A stretch of 64,000 nucleotides of DNA. Origin: CAZFLM01 sp964519955 (GTDB lineage: Bacteria; Armatimonadota; Chthonomonadetes; Chthonomonadales; CAJBBX01). The position numbers and the translations under genes are program-made. Under the pieces are notes generated by a model. The model did not search any database, was not told the DNA's origin, and saw nothing but the letters and a program-made list of their open reading frames with translations. The first letter of the stretch is position 1. Each line of letters opens with the position of its first letter. The stretch spans positions 124,001 through 188,000 of the forward strand of contig CAZFLM010000001.1 of the NCBI GenBank assembly GCA_964519955.1, given 5' to 3'. This document shows, piece by piece, positions 25,778 to 34,567 of this stretch.

Positions 25778-26818
25778 GTGCCGGATCGGGTTCAGACGGT
25801 CGTTGTTGGATACGGGTTCGCCGGGCGTGACTTCCACTGCTACCTGATCCGGCTCGCGGAGGATCTCGCCCTGCGCGGCGTGGTCTCCGGCGACGCAGCC
25901 AAGCGCAGCCGCGTCGAGGCGGAGCAGGGGTGCCGCACGTATGCGACGCTCGACGAGGCGCTTGCCGATCCCGGGGTCGATCTGATCGTCCTGGCCACGC
26001 CCAATGCGACCCACGCCGACCTCGCCGTGAAGGCGCTGGATGCCGGCAAGCACGTCGTGACCGATAAGCTGATGTGCCTCACGCTGGCGGATTGCGACCG
26101 CATGATCGGCGCGTCCGAGCGTGCCGGGCGCCTCCTCACCGTCTTCCAGAACCGCCGGTTCGACGGCGACTTCCTCACCGCGCAGCGCCTGATCGCCGAC
26201 GGCCGGTTGGGCGATCTGCGGTGGGCGGAGATGGCCTGGCAGGGGTTCTCGGCGATGGGCGGGTGGCGCGGGCAGGCCGCGATGGGCGGAGGGCGTCTCT
26301 ACGACCTCGGCGCGCACCTGATCGATCAGCTCTGCCTCCTGTTCCCACAGGAGATCGAGACCGTCTACTGCCGAATGCGCCATGACTGGCCCGGCTCGGA
26401 CACCGAGAGCGAGGCGCTGCTCGTGGTCACGTTCGAGGGGGGCGGAACCGCTGTGTGCGACCTCTCCAGCATGGCCGCGATATCGAAGCCGCGCTTCTAC
26501 CTGCGGGGCACCGGCGGCGCGTACCGCAAGTGCGGCCTCGACCCGCAGGAGCGCGCCATGCTCTCCGGCGACATCGACGCGGCCCGCGAGGACCCGGCTA
26601 CCTTCGGCACCTACTCCGATGGCGCCACCACGTCCGTCGTGGAGACGCTCCCGGGCCGGTGGCGCAGCTACTACGAGAACGTTGCAGACGTGCTGCTGCG
26701 GGGCGCGGCCCCCTGCGTGCGCCTGCCGGAGATGCGGCGCCAGATCGCGGTGATCGAGGCCGCCGTGCGCTCCGGCCAAACGGGCGAGGTGGTCAGGCCG
26801 AACCTACTGCTGGCCTGA
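25778..26818 (+). CDS. Gfo/Idh/MocA family oxidoreductase
   Basis: This 346-residue NAD(P)-dependent sugar or cyclitol oxidoreductase has an N-terminal Rossmann fold (VVVGYGFAGRDFH), the ATPNATHADLAVKALDAGKHVVTDK region with the usual catalytic Lys, and a C-terminal dimerisation/substrate domain (GGGRLYDLGAHLIDQL). The GTG start at 25778 follows GAAGGAG. It is probably cytoplasmic, with no signal sequence. It follows the multidomain glycosidase by 52 bp and may be co-transcribed with it, acting on a released sugar. It ends 11 bp from a convergent regulator gene. Confidence 0.92.
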   Translation: MPDRVQTVVVGYGFAGRDFHCYLIRLAEDLALRGVVSGDAAKRSRVEAEQGCRTYATLDEALADPGVDLIVLATPNATHADLAVKALDAGKHVVTDKLMCLTLADCDRMIGASERAGRLLTVFQNRRFDGDFLTAQRLIADGRLGDLRWAEMAWQGFSAMGGWRGQAAMGGGRLYDLGAHLIDQLCLLFPQEIETVYCRMRHDWPGSDTESEALLVVTFEGGGTAVCDLSSMAAISKPRFYLRGTGGAYRKCGLDPQERAMLSGDIDAAREDPATFGTYSDGATTSVVETLPGRWRSYYENVADVLLRGAAPCVRLPEMRRQIAVIEAAVRSGQTGEVVRPNLLLA

Positions 26819-26829
26819 GACCGGCGCTG

Positions 26830-27768
26830 TTATGCGAGGTGCTGCTGTACCGTATCGAGGAGCACGGGGTCGTAGCATCCCGTCTGCAGAGCCATCATCC
26901 TGAGGGCCATCGAACGTGGCTTGCCCTCTGACTCCAGCGCCACCAGGTCGTCTAGAATGTGCAGCAGCCTCGACCCGAGCGGGATCTGGTCGCCTGCCAC
27001 GCCGTCGACCGGCAGCCCGGCGCCGTTGTACCACTTGCCGGTGTAGAGCACGATGTTCGCTACCGGCTCCAGCCTCGGGATGTTGCGGAGCAGATTGGCG
27101 CCCCGCTGCGGGGCCTGGACCATCGCGAGCCGCTCCTCGTCGGTCAGCGGCGCGCCGGACGCGGCACGGCGGCGGACGTCAGGAGGCACCGCAACGCACC
27201 CGATGCTCGCCAGCATGGCGGCCATCTCAACCTGCCATTGCTCCGGCACGCCGAGCTTGGTGGCCATGTTCGAAGCAAGCTGGCGCAGCTTGACAGACCT
27301 TCCGAATGCGTCCGGATCGGACCCGGCCAGGATCTCGGTCAGCACCCTGACCGCCCCGATCAGGGTGCGCTCCAGCAGCTCCGCCTCCGCGACCACCATG
27401 CGGTACTGGGTGATCGCGTCCGTGATTGCCTCCGCAAGGACCTCGGACGGGCAGGGCTTCGTCAGGAACCTGAAGATGGCGCCCTGGTTCACGGCCTCCA
27501 TGGCGGTACGCTGGTCGGAGTTGCCGGTCAGCATGATGCGAACCGTCATGGGACTGAGGGAGTAGACCTCCATCAGCAGCGCTACGCCATCGACCTCCGG
27601 CATGCGCATGTCGGCCACCACAACCGAGTAGGGGCCGTTGTTCCGCACGGCGTCGAGCCCGGCGGGTCCACCAAGGGCTGTCTCGATCTTGAACACGCGA
27701 TGCAACTGCCGCGACATGGCCGCCAGCACGTTCGGGTCGTCATCTACGAAGAGCACTCTGTCGCTCAT
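26830..27768 (-). CDS. Response regulator with degenerate HD-GYP domain
   Basis: This 312-residue protein has a receiver domain (MSDRVLFVDDDPNV, phospho-acceptor Asp near residue 53 in VVADMRMPEVDG, and the Lys in FLTKPC). The C-terminal half aligns by shape with HD-GYP domains that hydrolyse cyclic di-GMP. However, the HD pair is replaced by AS (MLASIGCVAVP) and GYP by a diverged segment (KWYNGAGLP), so catalysis is unlikely. The start overlaps the stop of the upstream HDOD regulator by 4 nt (ATGA), so the two are translationally coupled. It probably acts by protein interaction in the same signalling pathway as the kinase at 29185. Confidence 0.85.
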   Translation of the reverse strand: MSDRVLFVDDDPNVLAAMSRQLHRVFKIETALGGPAGLDAVRNNGPYSVVVADMRMPEVDGVALLMEVYSLSPMTVRIMLTGNSDQRTAMEAVNQGAIFRFLTKPCPSEVLAEAITDAITQYRMVVAEAELLERTLIGAVRVLTEILAGSDPDAFGRSVKLRQLASNMATKLGVPEQWQVEMAAMLASIGCVAVPPDVRRRAASGAPLTDEERLAMVQAPQRGANLLRNIPRLEPVANIVLYTGKWYNGAGLPVDGVAGDQIPLGSRLLHILDDLVALESEGKPRSMALRMMALQTGCYDPVLLDTVQQHLA

Positions 27769-28976
27769 GCCGCCTGCTTCCCTGCCCGGAGGTACTCCGC
27801 CTCGGCGGCCCACCGGTCGACATGCGATTCGAGCCCGGTACCGGCCAGGTACGACCAGTCTGGGACAGACGCCTCCTCAAGACACGCGCAGTTGCGCGCC
27901 GAGCGGAGCAGTCCGTCGGCGGCGTGGACAGCCACCAGGGGAGTGAAGCCCGCGGCGTCTGCGGCGCAGGGGCTGTGGTGCTTCGTCACGGCCTCCACCA
28001 GCGGCTCCGGCAGTCCCCAGAGGCCGAGCAGGAACCCACCGACCTCGGCATGTGTGGCCCCCAGGATCTCTAGCTCCGCTGCCACAAGCGGCACCCTGCG
28101 GTCGAGAGCCGTGCGTATGATCTCGTCGTACCCTTGCCTCAGGTGCTGGGCCAGCACGAGCATGCCCACGTCGTGCAGCAGGCCTGCGGTCAGCGCCAGC
28201 TCCTGCTCCGCGCGAGTACGGCCCTCGCATCTGGCGATCGCCTCTGCCAGGCGAGCCACACTCAGCCCATGCTCCCATACGTCATCGAGGCACAACTGGT
28301 TCGTCCAGCACGTCTCGAACTGCGCGAACACCCGGGTGGTCAGGGCGAGGGCTCGCACCATGTCGAGGCCGATGTAGCTGACGGCCTGTTCGGCCGACCC
28401 GATCTTCCGAGGCAGGCCGAAGTAGGCGGAGTTCACGAGCTGCAGCACCTTCGCCGTCATCGGCGGATCGGCAGCAATGATGCCCGCGACGTCGCGCACA
28501 CAACCGTCGCTCCGCTCGAGCACCTCCATGAGGCGCTGGTAGAGACGGGGCAGGCTGGGAAGCGTGTCCGTCGTGGATGCCATGTCGCGCAGGTAGTCGA
28601 CCGAGATCACCTCGCTCAGCGTGGCTGCGCGTTGGATCGCCTCGCGCAGCATCTCGGGGCTGCACGGCTTCGACAGATACCGATGCGCAGGCCCGATCGA
28701 CTTCATGATCCGCTCTTCGTCGGACTGGCCGGACAGGATCATCCGAACCACGCGGGGATGGCGCCTCTGCACTTCGACGAGGAGTTCCGCTCCGCTCATA
28801 CCCGGCATGCGGACATCGGAGACCACGACGTCAAAGGGCTCCTCATCCAGCTTGGCCAGGGCTGCCGCGCCCGAGGTGACGAAGTGCATCGCCCACTCCT
28901 TGCGCATGGAGTGCAGCATGCGCCGGATACCCTCCAGCACGTTCTGTTCGTCGTCAACGAATAGGATGCGTTTCAT
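27765..28976 (-). CDS. Response regulator with HDOD domain
   Basis: The N-terminal receiver domain (MKRILFVDDEQNV; Asp near residue 54 in VVSDVRMPGMSG; Lys in YLSKPCSP) is joined to an HDOD domain: TLPSLPRLYQRLMEVLERSD, then AADPPMTAKVLQLVNSAYFG, with LLHDVGML and a later KHHSP. HDOD proteins are thought to work as signalling scaffolds, often linked to cyclic di-GMP and motility. This 403-residue protein lies 208 bp downstream of a histidine kinase on the same strand and is coupled by ATGA overlap to the next regulator. The ATG at 28976 matches the receiver domain start; upstream in-frame codons are not family-like. Confidence 0.9.
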   Translation of the reverse strand: MKRILFVDDEQNVLEGIRRMLHSMRKEWAMHFVTSGAAALAKLDEEPFDVVVSDVRMPGMSGAELLVEVQRRHPRVVRMILSGQSDEERIMKSIGPAHRYLSKPCSPEMLREAIQRAATLSEVISVDYLRDMASTTDTLPSLPRLYQRLMEVLERSDGCVRDVAGIIAADPPMTAKVLQLVNSAYFGLPRKIGSAEQAVSYIGLDMVRALALTTRVFAQFETCWTNQLCLDDVWEHGLSVARLAEAIARCEGRTRAEQELALTAGLLHDVGMLVLAQHLRQGYDEIIRTALDRRVPLVAAELEILGATHAEVGGFLLGLWGLPEPLVEAVTKHHSPCAADAAGFTPLVAVHAADGLLRSARNCACLEEASVPDWSYLAGTGLESHVDRWAAEAEYLRAGKQAA

Positions 28977-29184
28977 GCTCTGGCAGCCTCGTGGTTGGTC
29001 CGCTGCGGCTCCTCGGCAGGAGGCGCCGCGACGCGATGCAGTGCCGGCAAGCGGCGAGCGCAAGCGCCGTCAGGCCGCCGGCCAGTGGGTCGTGAGTTGT
29101 GCCCGAAGGGCGTGCCGGCGACCTTGCCGCGCCGGGTCACGGCGCCCCGCGAGGCCGTGGGCGCCGACCGATGCCGGCCGAACA

Positions 29185-31347
29185 TCAGGCCGCCTCCCGC
29201 AGCGGGAGCCGCACGTAGAAGGTTGTGCCACACCCGTCCTCGGTTTCGAACCGGATCGTGCCGCCGTGCTTGTCGACCACGACCGAGTGGGCAATCGCCA
29301 GTCCCTGGCCTGTGCCCTTTCCGACCTCCTTGGTCGTGAAGAAGGGATCGAAGACGCGATGGCGGATCCCCTCCGGGATCCCCGGTCCTGTGTCGGCGAC
29401 CTGTATCTCGGCGAAGTCGCCGTCGAGACGCGTCGCGAGCCGGATGATCCCCTTCCCACCGTTGGCATAGGACACCGACGAGACGGCGTGGGCCGCGTTC
29501 ACGATCAGGTTCAGCACAACCTGGTTGATATCGCCCGGATAGCCGGGCACTTCCGGAAGCGACGTGTCGAGCGCCAGTTGCAGGTCCGCTGCATACCGCC
29601 ACTCGTGCCGGGCGACTGTCGCGGTCGTCTCGATCGCGTGGTTCAGGTCGAACGGGACCTTCGCCTCGACGCCCGGGTGCGAGAACTCCTTCATGGCCTG
29701 CACGATGCCGGCGACGCGCTGGAGGCCCTCCTTGGACTGCTGGATGGCGCTCGGCACCTCCTCTCGCAGGTACTCCCAGTCGGCCTCCTGGGTGGCGTCG
29801 TCGAGTGCGGAGACCTCGTCCGATGCCGCCCCGGCCCGTCTGCAGGAGTCGGCAAGGCTCTGCGCCGCTTCCTGGATCGACAGCAGCGAAACGAACGCCT
29901 CGCCGAGGAACGACATGTTGTCCGCGATGAACTGCGTCGGCGTGTTGATCTCGTGCGCGATGCCCGCCGCGAGCTGCCCGATGCTCTCCAGCTTCTGTGC
30001 CTGGGCCAACTGGCTCTCCAGCGCCCGGCGCTCCGTGATGTCCGATCCCTGCAGCAGCACTCCGTCCGAGTCGCGCGACCCCATCTGAATCGGGTTGAGC
30101 GTGATGCTCATCAGACCGGCCCGGCCGTCTGGCGTGTGGAACGGCACGTCGTCCAGCCGGATGTACGATCGGAGTTCGCGGCACGCCTGCATGCTGCCCA
30201 GCATCATCTCCCAGTCCAGGGCCGCCCCGCACTCGGTCAGCGGCAGCCCTACGGCCTCCGAGGATGGCACGCCCAGGATCTGCTCTGCCGCGGAGTTCCA
30301 CTGCAGCACGACGCCTTCGTTGTCGATGCCGACGAGGGCGGACGGAATGGACGCCAGCAGGATGGTCATCTTCTGCTTCTCGGCCTCTTGCTGCCGCGAC
30401 CACTCCACCGCCCGGTCGCGCGACTCGGCAACTTCAGTCATCAGCACTTCCAGGCTGTTCACCATCCAGACGAACGCGTAGCTGAGGCTGTCATCGTCGG
30501 ACCGCGGCACGATGCTGACGGCCATCTCGCCCACGGCCACGCGCTCGGCTACCGATGTCAGCGCGTCGTGGTAGGCCGCCACGGACGCCAGTGCTGCCGC
30601 GACCTGGCCGATCTCGTCCTCCGACGATTCACCGCCATCGGGACGGAGTTGCCCGGCCGCCAGATCGCGCGCCGCAGCGGACAGCCAGCGGAGCCGGCGC
30701 GAGAGTCGGAGCGAGAACCACAAGCCGCCAGCCGCGAACGCTGCGGACAGAGCCATCAGGATCGCGAGCGACCAGACTAGGCGCGACCGGTCCTGCTCGG
30801 CAGCCTGACGCGCCAGCGTCGCGGCCCGCCGCCCGTCCCACTGCAGCACCGCGCGGGCGGCCGGCGCAACGCGCCTCGTGAACGCCGCGTCCATCGGCCC
30901 GTTGAACAGCCTCGCCGCGGCACGCAGGTCCCCAGCCTCAGCCAGTGCCACCAGGGCATCGTGCTGCCGCGCGTAGCCGGACCAGGCCGCCCGGAGGGAC
31001 GCCGGGCCGCGAAGGCTGGCGGGCAGATCGGCCTGCGATTCCAGGCGCTCGACGGCACGTCCGATCGGGCCGGCGCTGGCGTCCAGCTCGCGCCGGGCCG
31101 CGGCTCGATCGGACGCAGACTCCGCCAGCATCTGCATCTCGCGAAGCCGGAAGCCGTCGATGTCGACCGCAAGCGACGCAGCGGCGGAGGTGCTCGGCAG
31201 GACGTCCTCCGACATCCGCCGGGAGGCCCGCGCGCAGGCGACGTAGTGGTGGTGTACGCAGATGCCGGCAGCGCCCAGCGCCGCGAGCCCACAAGCAAGC
31301 CCGGCCATCAACTGGACCAGCACAGAGCGATCGCACAGGCGCTTCAT
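29185..31347 (-). CDS. Membrane-bound sensor histidine kinase (HAMP-PAS-HisKA-HATPase)
   Basis: This 720-residue kinase has a transmembrane segment at about 10-32 and a helical extracytoplasmic sensor of about 150 residues (four-helix-bundle type). A second transmembrane segment lies at about 191-212. HAMP-like helices and a PAS domain (about 325-440: IPSALVGIDNEGVVLQWN) follow. The phospho-acceptor is in GIAHEINTPTQF (His 465). The ATPase lobe has NLIVNAAHAV, ADTGPGIPEG and DPFFTTKEVGKGTGQGLAI. The ATG at 31347 follows GGAGG and overlaps the stop of a small upstream gene. It probably phosphorylates the receiver domains encoded at 27765 and 26830. Confidence 0.92.
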   Translation of the reverse strand: MKRLCDRSVLVQLMAGLACGLAALGAAGICVHHHYVACARASRRMSEDVLPSTSAAASLAVDIDGFRLREMQMLAESASDRAAARRELDASAGPIGRAVERLESQADLPASLRGPASLRAAWSGYARQHDALVALAEAGDLRAAARLFNGPMDAAFTRRVAPAARAVLQWDGRRAATLARQAAEQDRSRLVWSLAILMALSAAFAAGGLWFSLRLSRRLRWLSAAARDLAAGQLRPDGGESSEDEIGQVAAALASVAAYHDALTSVAERVAVGEMAVSIVPRSDDDSLSYAFVWMVNSLEVLMTEVAESRDRAVEWSRQQEAEKQKMTILLASIPSALVGIDNEGVVLQWNSAAEQILGVPSSEAVGLPLTECGAALDWEMMLGSMQACRELRSYIRLDDVPFHTPDGRAGLMSITLNPIQMGSRDSDGVLLQGSDITERRALESQLAQAQKLESIGQLAAGIAHEINTPTQFIADNMSFLGEAFVSLLSIQEAAQSLADSCRRAGAASDEVSALDDATQEADWEYLREEVPSAIQQSKEGLQRVAGIVQAMKEFSHPGVEAKVPFDLNHAIETTATVARHEWRYAADLQLALDTSLPEVPGYPGDINQVVLNLIVNAAHAVSSVSYANGGKGIIRLATRLDGDFAEIQVADTGPGIPEGIRHRVFDPFFTTKEVGKGTGQGLAIAHSVVVDKHGGTIRFETEDGCGTTFYVRLPLREAA

Positions 31348-31685
31348 GGCTGCCGCCTCCAGCCCATGCCGAGCAAGCGGCGGAGGGAGCGGCACACCGG
31401 CGCGCCGGTCCGCGGGTCCGCAGCAGCGTGCTGCACACAGGCGCGGCCGCGAGCGCTCCGGAGGGCGGTGCGGTGGGGTCTGCTTGACGACGCGGCGCGA
31501 TCGACAAGCGCAGCCTCGTGATCGTGGCTCGTGCCGGCCTGGGTCCAGCCGGCTCGCCGAGAGCCACCCATCGTCGGAGCCAGGGCGCACAGCGCGGCGG
31601 CTGCAGCGCCGGCCGCAACAGGTGTCGCCGCCGCTGCCGCGGTGGCGCCAGATCCGTCTGGGGCCAGATTGGTGCTGAGTATCAT
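31344..31685 (-). CDS. Possible small alanine-rich membrane or exported protein
   Basis: The reading frame from an ATG at 31685 gives 113 residues. Its stop overlaps the kinase ATG as ATGA, the same coupling seen between other real neighbours here. GGAG lies 6 nt upstream of the ATG. Residues about 14-38 are a hydrophobic Ala-rich stretch suited to a signal peptide or membrane anchor; the rest is Arg-, His- and Ala-rich with three Cys. Third-position GC is raised but less strongly than in surrounding genes, and I recognise no family. It could be a kinase-associated sensor protein, or a chance frame in GC-rich DNA. Confidence 0.35.
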   Translation of the reverse strand: MILSTNLAPDGSGATAAAAATPVAAGAAAAALCALAPTMGGSRRAGWTQAGTSHDHEAALVDRAASSSRPHRTALRSARGRACVQHAAADPRTGAPVCRSLRRLLGMGWRRQP

Positions 31686-32037
31686 CCTGCGCTCCGACGC
31701 GCGACGCATCCGGAATTAGGTCGGCCGCCAACAGGGGGAAGGCCAGCGGGTGTCTCTCACATCGAGGTGGAGCCGCAGCATATAGGCGCCGCCGACGGCC
31801 CATCCGACAGCGTCGCCAAGAGGTATTTCGGCTTGACGGGGGCGGCGCGATAGCCCGACTCTTACCGGCTTTGCACCAAAGTTGCGGCGTGCGCGGGGAG
31901 CAGCATGTGCGGGCGGCCAGGCGGCCTGAGTGGAGGGGCCACCTCGCTGGCGCAAGGTGGCCCCGTTGTCGTGATCTGGGCGCGAGTCGCAGCGCGCGGG
32001 CCGGAACCTGCCGCCGCGCCCGGCCAGGTGAACGCGC
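31686..32037. other. 352-bp gap upstream of the kinase block
   Basis: I see no gene here. It holds the hairpin at 31935-31964 and, toward 31686, presumably the promoter of the signalling genes, although no clear -10/-35 pair stands out. Confidence 0.5.
31935..31964 (-). terminator. Stem-loop downstream of the Gfo/Idh gene
   Basis: GGGGCCACCT pairs perfectly with AGGTGGCCCC around a 10-nt loop, about 75 nt after the stop at 32038. No T-rich tract follows on the minus strand, so it would be a non-canonical terminator or a transcript-end stabiliser. Confidence 0.45.
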
Positions 32038-33411
32038 CTACACCAGCCACTTCTTCCGGTAGCGCGGGCGGACGAAGCGGCTCGCCTCGGGGGCGTTCTG
32101 TGCGCGCATGTGCTCGCCGTCCCACTCCAGGTTCTTGCGGGCGCGCAGCGCCACGACGCCGGCTAGGCCGATCTCCGTCAGGTGGCCGCCGGTGTCGAAG
32201 TCGGAGAACGTGCGCCCCTTGCCAAGGCACGCGTCCACCCACTCGCGGTCATGCCCGCCGACGCGCGGAAGGGTCTTGGCGATGTGCTGGGTCCCGGCGT
32301 GGGTGACGACGCGCTCCGTGGCGGGCTCGTCGAAGAGGCGGATCAGCCCGTCCGTGTTCCAGTGGCTCGTGTGGATGCAGCCCTTCTCGCCCAGCACGAT
32401 GATGCCCGGCGACACCTGGTCCGCGAACAGGTCGGAGAGCGGCTTGGTCGCCTCCACGGGCGGCCTGGCGCTGCCCATCCAGTGCAGGACGACCGGCTCC
32501 AGGCGGCCCCGCGCGGCGAAGTGGAACTCGACCGCCGACTTGTCGGGCACCTGCCGCCCGTCTTCCTGCAGGTTCACCACGATGCGGTCGGGGTAGCCCA
32601 GGTCGAGCGCGCGCACGGGCAGGTTCATAGCGTGGCAGCAGATGTCCGCGAGGCCGCCATTGCCGAAGTCGTACCAGTCGCGCCACGTGAACGGGTGGTA
32701 CACCTTCGCCTTGTAGGGGCGCATCGCGGAGGGGCCGACCCAGAGGTCCCAGTTGAAGCCACCCGGCACCGGGTCCTCACCCTCGGCGCTGCCCTCCCGC
32801 GCGTACACCCCGATATCCCACATATAGACGTCGCGGATCTGGCCCAGCACGCCTGCCTTGATGAGTTCCGTGGAGCGGCGCAGGGAGTCGCTGGCGCTGC
32901 CCTGGTTGCCCATCTGCGTGATGACCTTGGAGCGCTTCGACAACTGCCGCAGCTCGCGCGCCTCGAACACGGTGTGGGTGAGCGGCTTCTCGCAGTAGAT
33001 GTGCTTGCCGGCCGCCAGGAACGCCTTGCACAGCGGCGCGTGCCAGTGGTCCGGCGTGGCGATGAGCACCGCGTCGAAGGTGTCGGCACGATCGAGCAGG
33101 CGGCGGTAGTCCTCGTACGCCTCCGCCGCGCCGCCCTGGCCCCCAGCAGCCTGCCTGGCCCGCTCGATCTGCTGCGCATCGGGGTCGCACAGGGCCACCA
33201 GGTTCACGTCGCCCGTGCCGAGGATGCCGCCCATCACGCCGCGCCCCTGCCCGCCGCAGCCCACCACCGCCAGGTTCAGCTTGCTGTTGGCGCGCGTCGA
33301 AGCGGCGCTGCCCTGCAGCACGAGCGGCCCCGCGCACGCCGCCGCCCCCAGCCCCAGCACCGACGACTTCAGGAACCCACGCCGCGACACGCCCGATCCG
33401 CCGTTGTCCAT
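32038..33411 (-). CDS. Tat-exported Gfo/Idh/MocA family oxidoreductase
   Basis: This 457-residue protein carries a twin-arginine signal (SRRGFLKSSVLGLGAAACAG). The NAD-binding fold follows: LAVVGCGGQGRGVMGG, IATPDHWHAPLCKAFLAAGK, then IYCEKPLTHTVFEA with the EKP motif. The C-terminal half matches the group of Tat-exported family members common in Planctomycetota, Verrucomicrobiota and Armatimonadota. Export of a folded cofactor-loaded protein implies action in the periplasm or at the cell surface, with an unknown sugar substrate. The ATG at 33411 follows GAGG at 5 nt. It is the last gene of a probable operon with the genes at 33489 and 34568. Confidence 0.92.
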   Translation of the reverse strand: MDNGGSGVSRRGFLKSSVLGLGAAACAGPLVLQGSAASTRANSKLNLAVVGCGGQGRGVMGGILGTGDVNLVALCDPDAQQIERARQAAGGQGGAAEAYEDYRRLLDRADTFDAVLIATPDHWHAPLCKAFLAAGKHIYCEKPLTHTVFEARELRQLSKRSKVITQMGNQGSASDSLRRSTELIKAGVLGQIRDVYMWDIGVYAREGSAEGEDPVPGGFNWDLWVGPSAMRPYKAKVYHPFTWRDWYDFGNGGLADICCHAMNLPVRALDLGYPDRIVVNLQEDGRQVPDKSAVEFHFAARGRLEPVVLHWMGSARPPVEATKPLSDLFADQVSPGIIVLGEKGCIHTSHWNTDGLIRLFDEPATERVVTHAGTQHIAKTLPRVGGHDREWVDACLGKGRTFSDFDTGGHLTEIGLAGVVALRARKNLEWDGEHMRAQNAPEASRFVRPRYRKKWLV

Positions 33412-33488
33412 GGAACCTCGCTCCCTGTGGGATGATGGATGGAGAGTACCTGATGGTGGGGCTTCGCGAGAGGCCGCCACACGCCTGC

Positions 33489-34526
33489 TCACGCAGGCCC
33501 CGCCGGCGCTTCCACTGCCTTGCGGTGGTTCTCCTCTATCTCGTACCACGGCGCCTCCCAGTGGACGATGCGCCAGCCGTCGCCGCGGCGCTGCACGTGG
33601 AACGTCACCTGGCCGGTCCATTCACGGCCATCGTCCGCCCACACCGCGCGGGCCGTGCCGTGCAGGCAGAGCACGCCCTGGACCTGCCGGCCACCTCGGA
33701 AGGACTGCGCCGCAAATGCCGCCATGACGCCCGGCGCCTCCATCGCGCGCGTGATGCTGGTCTCCCAGAGAGCCCAGTGGCCCGCGTGCCGCGCGAACCG
33801 CTCGCGCCAGCGAGTCCTGCCGGGCAGGTGGTTCTGGAAGCCGAAGCGCCAGACGCTGGCGAACGCGCGGAAGGACCCCTTGCGCCACGCTGCGTCGCAC
33901 ACGGCAATCGCCCGCGCGATGCCCTCGCGATCCGCCGGCCCCATCGTCGCCCACAGGTTGGGGAACGTCGCGCCGATGTCGCGCGTCACGATCGGCCGCC
34001 CCGCGGGCATCTCGAAGACGCCATCGGGGAGATCGACGCCGTACTCGAACCGCTCCCGCACGCGGACCTCTGTGGTCTCGCCGGTCTCGATGTCGATGCT
34101 CCGGGCCTCGCAGCGTACCAGGCGCCGCGTGCCGGGCTCCGACCACACCGTGTGCTGCAGGCGGTAGTTCCCGGACACGGATTCGCGGTCCATGCGAACC
34201 ACGGAGCGCCCGTCGAGGACGTCGTCCGCAGCGCGCCAACCGGATGCTCCCGCATCACCTGCGAACACCGCGGGGGCCGTCAGCCTCGTGAGCACCTGGT
34301 CAGAGGTCATCGGGTGCTCGCAATGCAGGCTGCACTGGTCCCAGTCAGAGGCCGTGTGCGTCGTACCACGGGAGTCGCGCACCGTAAGGGACCATGCGTG
34401 CGGCCAATCCATCCGCCATGCCTCGGCCGGCGGATCAACGCAGGCCCAGTGCGACGTGTGCTGGCCCGCGTCCATGCCCGGACTGGAGATGGTCTCGACC
34501 CAACGCGCCGTGCGAATGTCCGACAT
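33489..34526 (-). CDS. Unknown protein: LolA-like N-terminal half, NTF2-like C-terminal half
   Basis: I do not recognise a named family for this 345-residue protein. Residues about 75-195 read like a LolA-type beta-sheet domain (VWSEPGTRRLVRCEARSIDI, FEYGVDLPDGVFEMPAGRP). Residues about 220-335 read like an NTF2/SnoaL-type cone (RWRERFARHAGHWALWETS, GWRIVHWEAPWYEI). There is no signal peptide. The ATG at 34526 is preceded by AAAGGAG at 6 nt. It lies 41 bp after the GH32-like gene and 77 bp before the Gfo/Idh gene on the same strand, so a role linked to that sugar pathway is likely. Confidence 0.7.
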   Translation of the reverse strand: MSDIRTARWVETISSPGMDAGQHTSHWACVDPPAEAWRMDWPHAWSLTVRDSRGTTHTASDWDQCSLHCEHPMTSDQVLTRLTAPAVFAGDAGASGWRAADDVLDGRSVVRMDRESVSGNYRLQHTVWSEPGTRRLVRCEARSIDIETGETTEVRVRERFEYGVDLPDGVFEMPAGRPIVTRDIGATFPNLWATMGPADREGIARAIAVCDAAWRKGSFRAFASVWRFGFQNHLPGRTRWRERFARHAGHWALWETSITRAMEAPGVMAAFAAQSFRGGRQVQGVLCLHGTARAVWADDGREWTGQVTFHVQRRGDGWRIVHWEAPWYEIEENHRKAVEAPAGPA

Positions 34527-34567
34527 GGTGGGCTCCTTTCCGCGAAGTCGCGGTAGCGGTGGGGCGC

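Noticed and set aside
31348..31803. In-frame N-terminal extension of the histidine kinase (to 872 residues)
   Set aside because: The extension is Arg/Pro-rich low complexity. The ATG at 31347 has a ribosome binding site and is followed directly by the first membrane segment.
31790..31900. Minus-strand GCAAAGCC tract resembling part of a cyclic di-GMP-I (GEMM) riboswitch
   Set aside because: Only one short conserved block is present; the other conserved segments and stems of the aptamer cannot be placed. A covariance search would decide.
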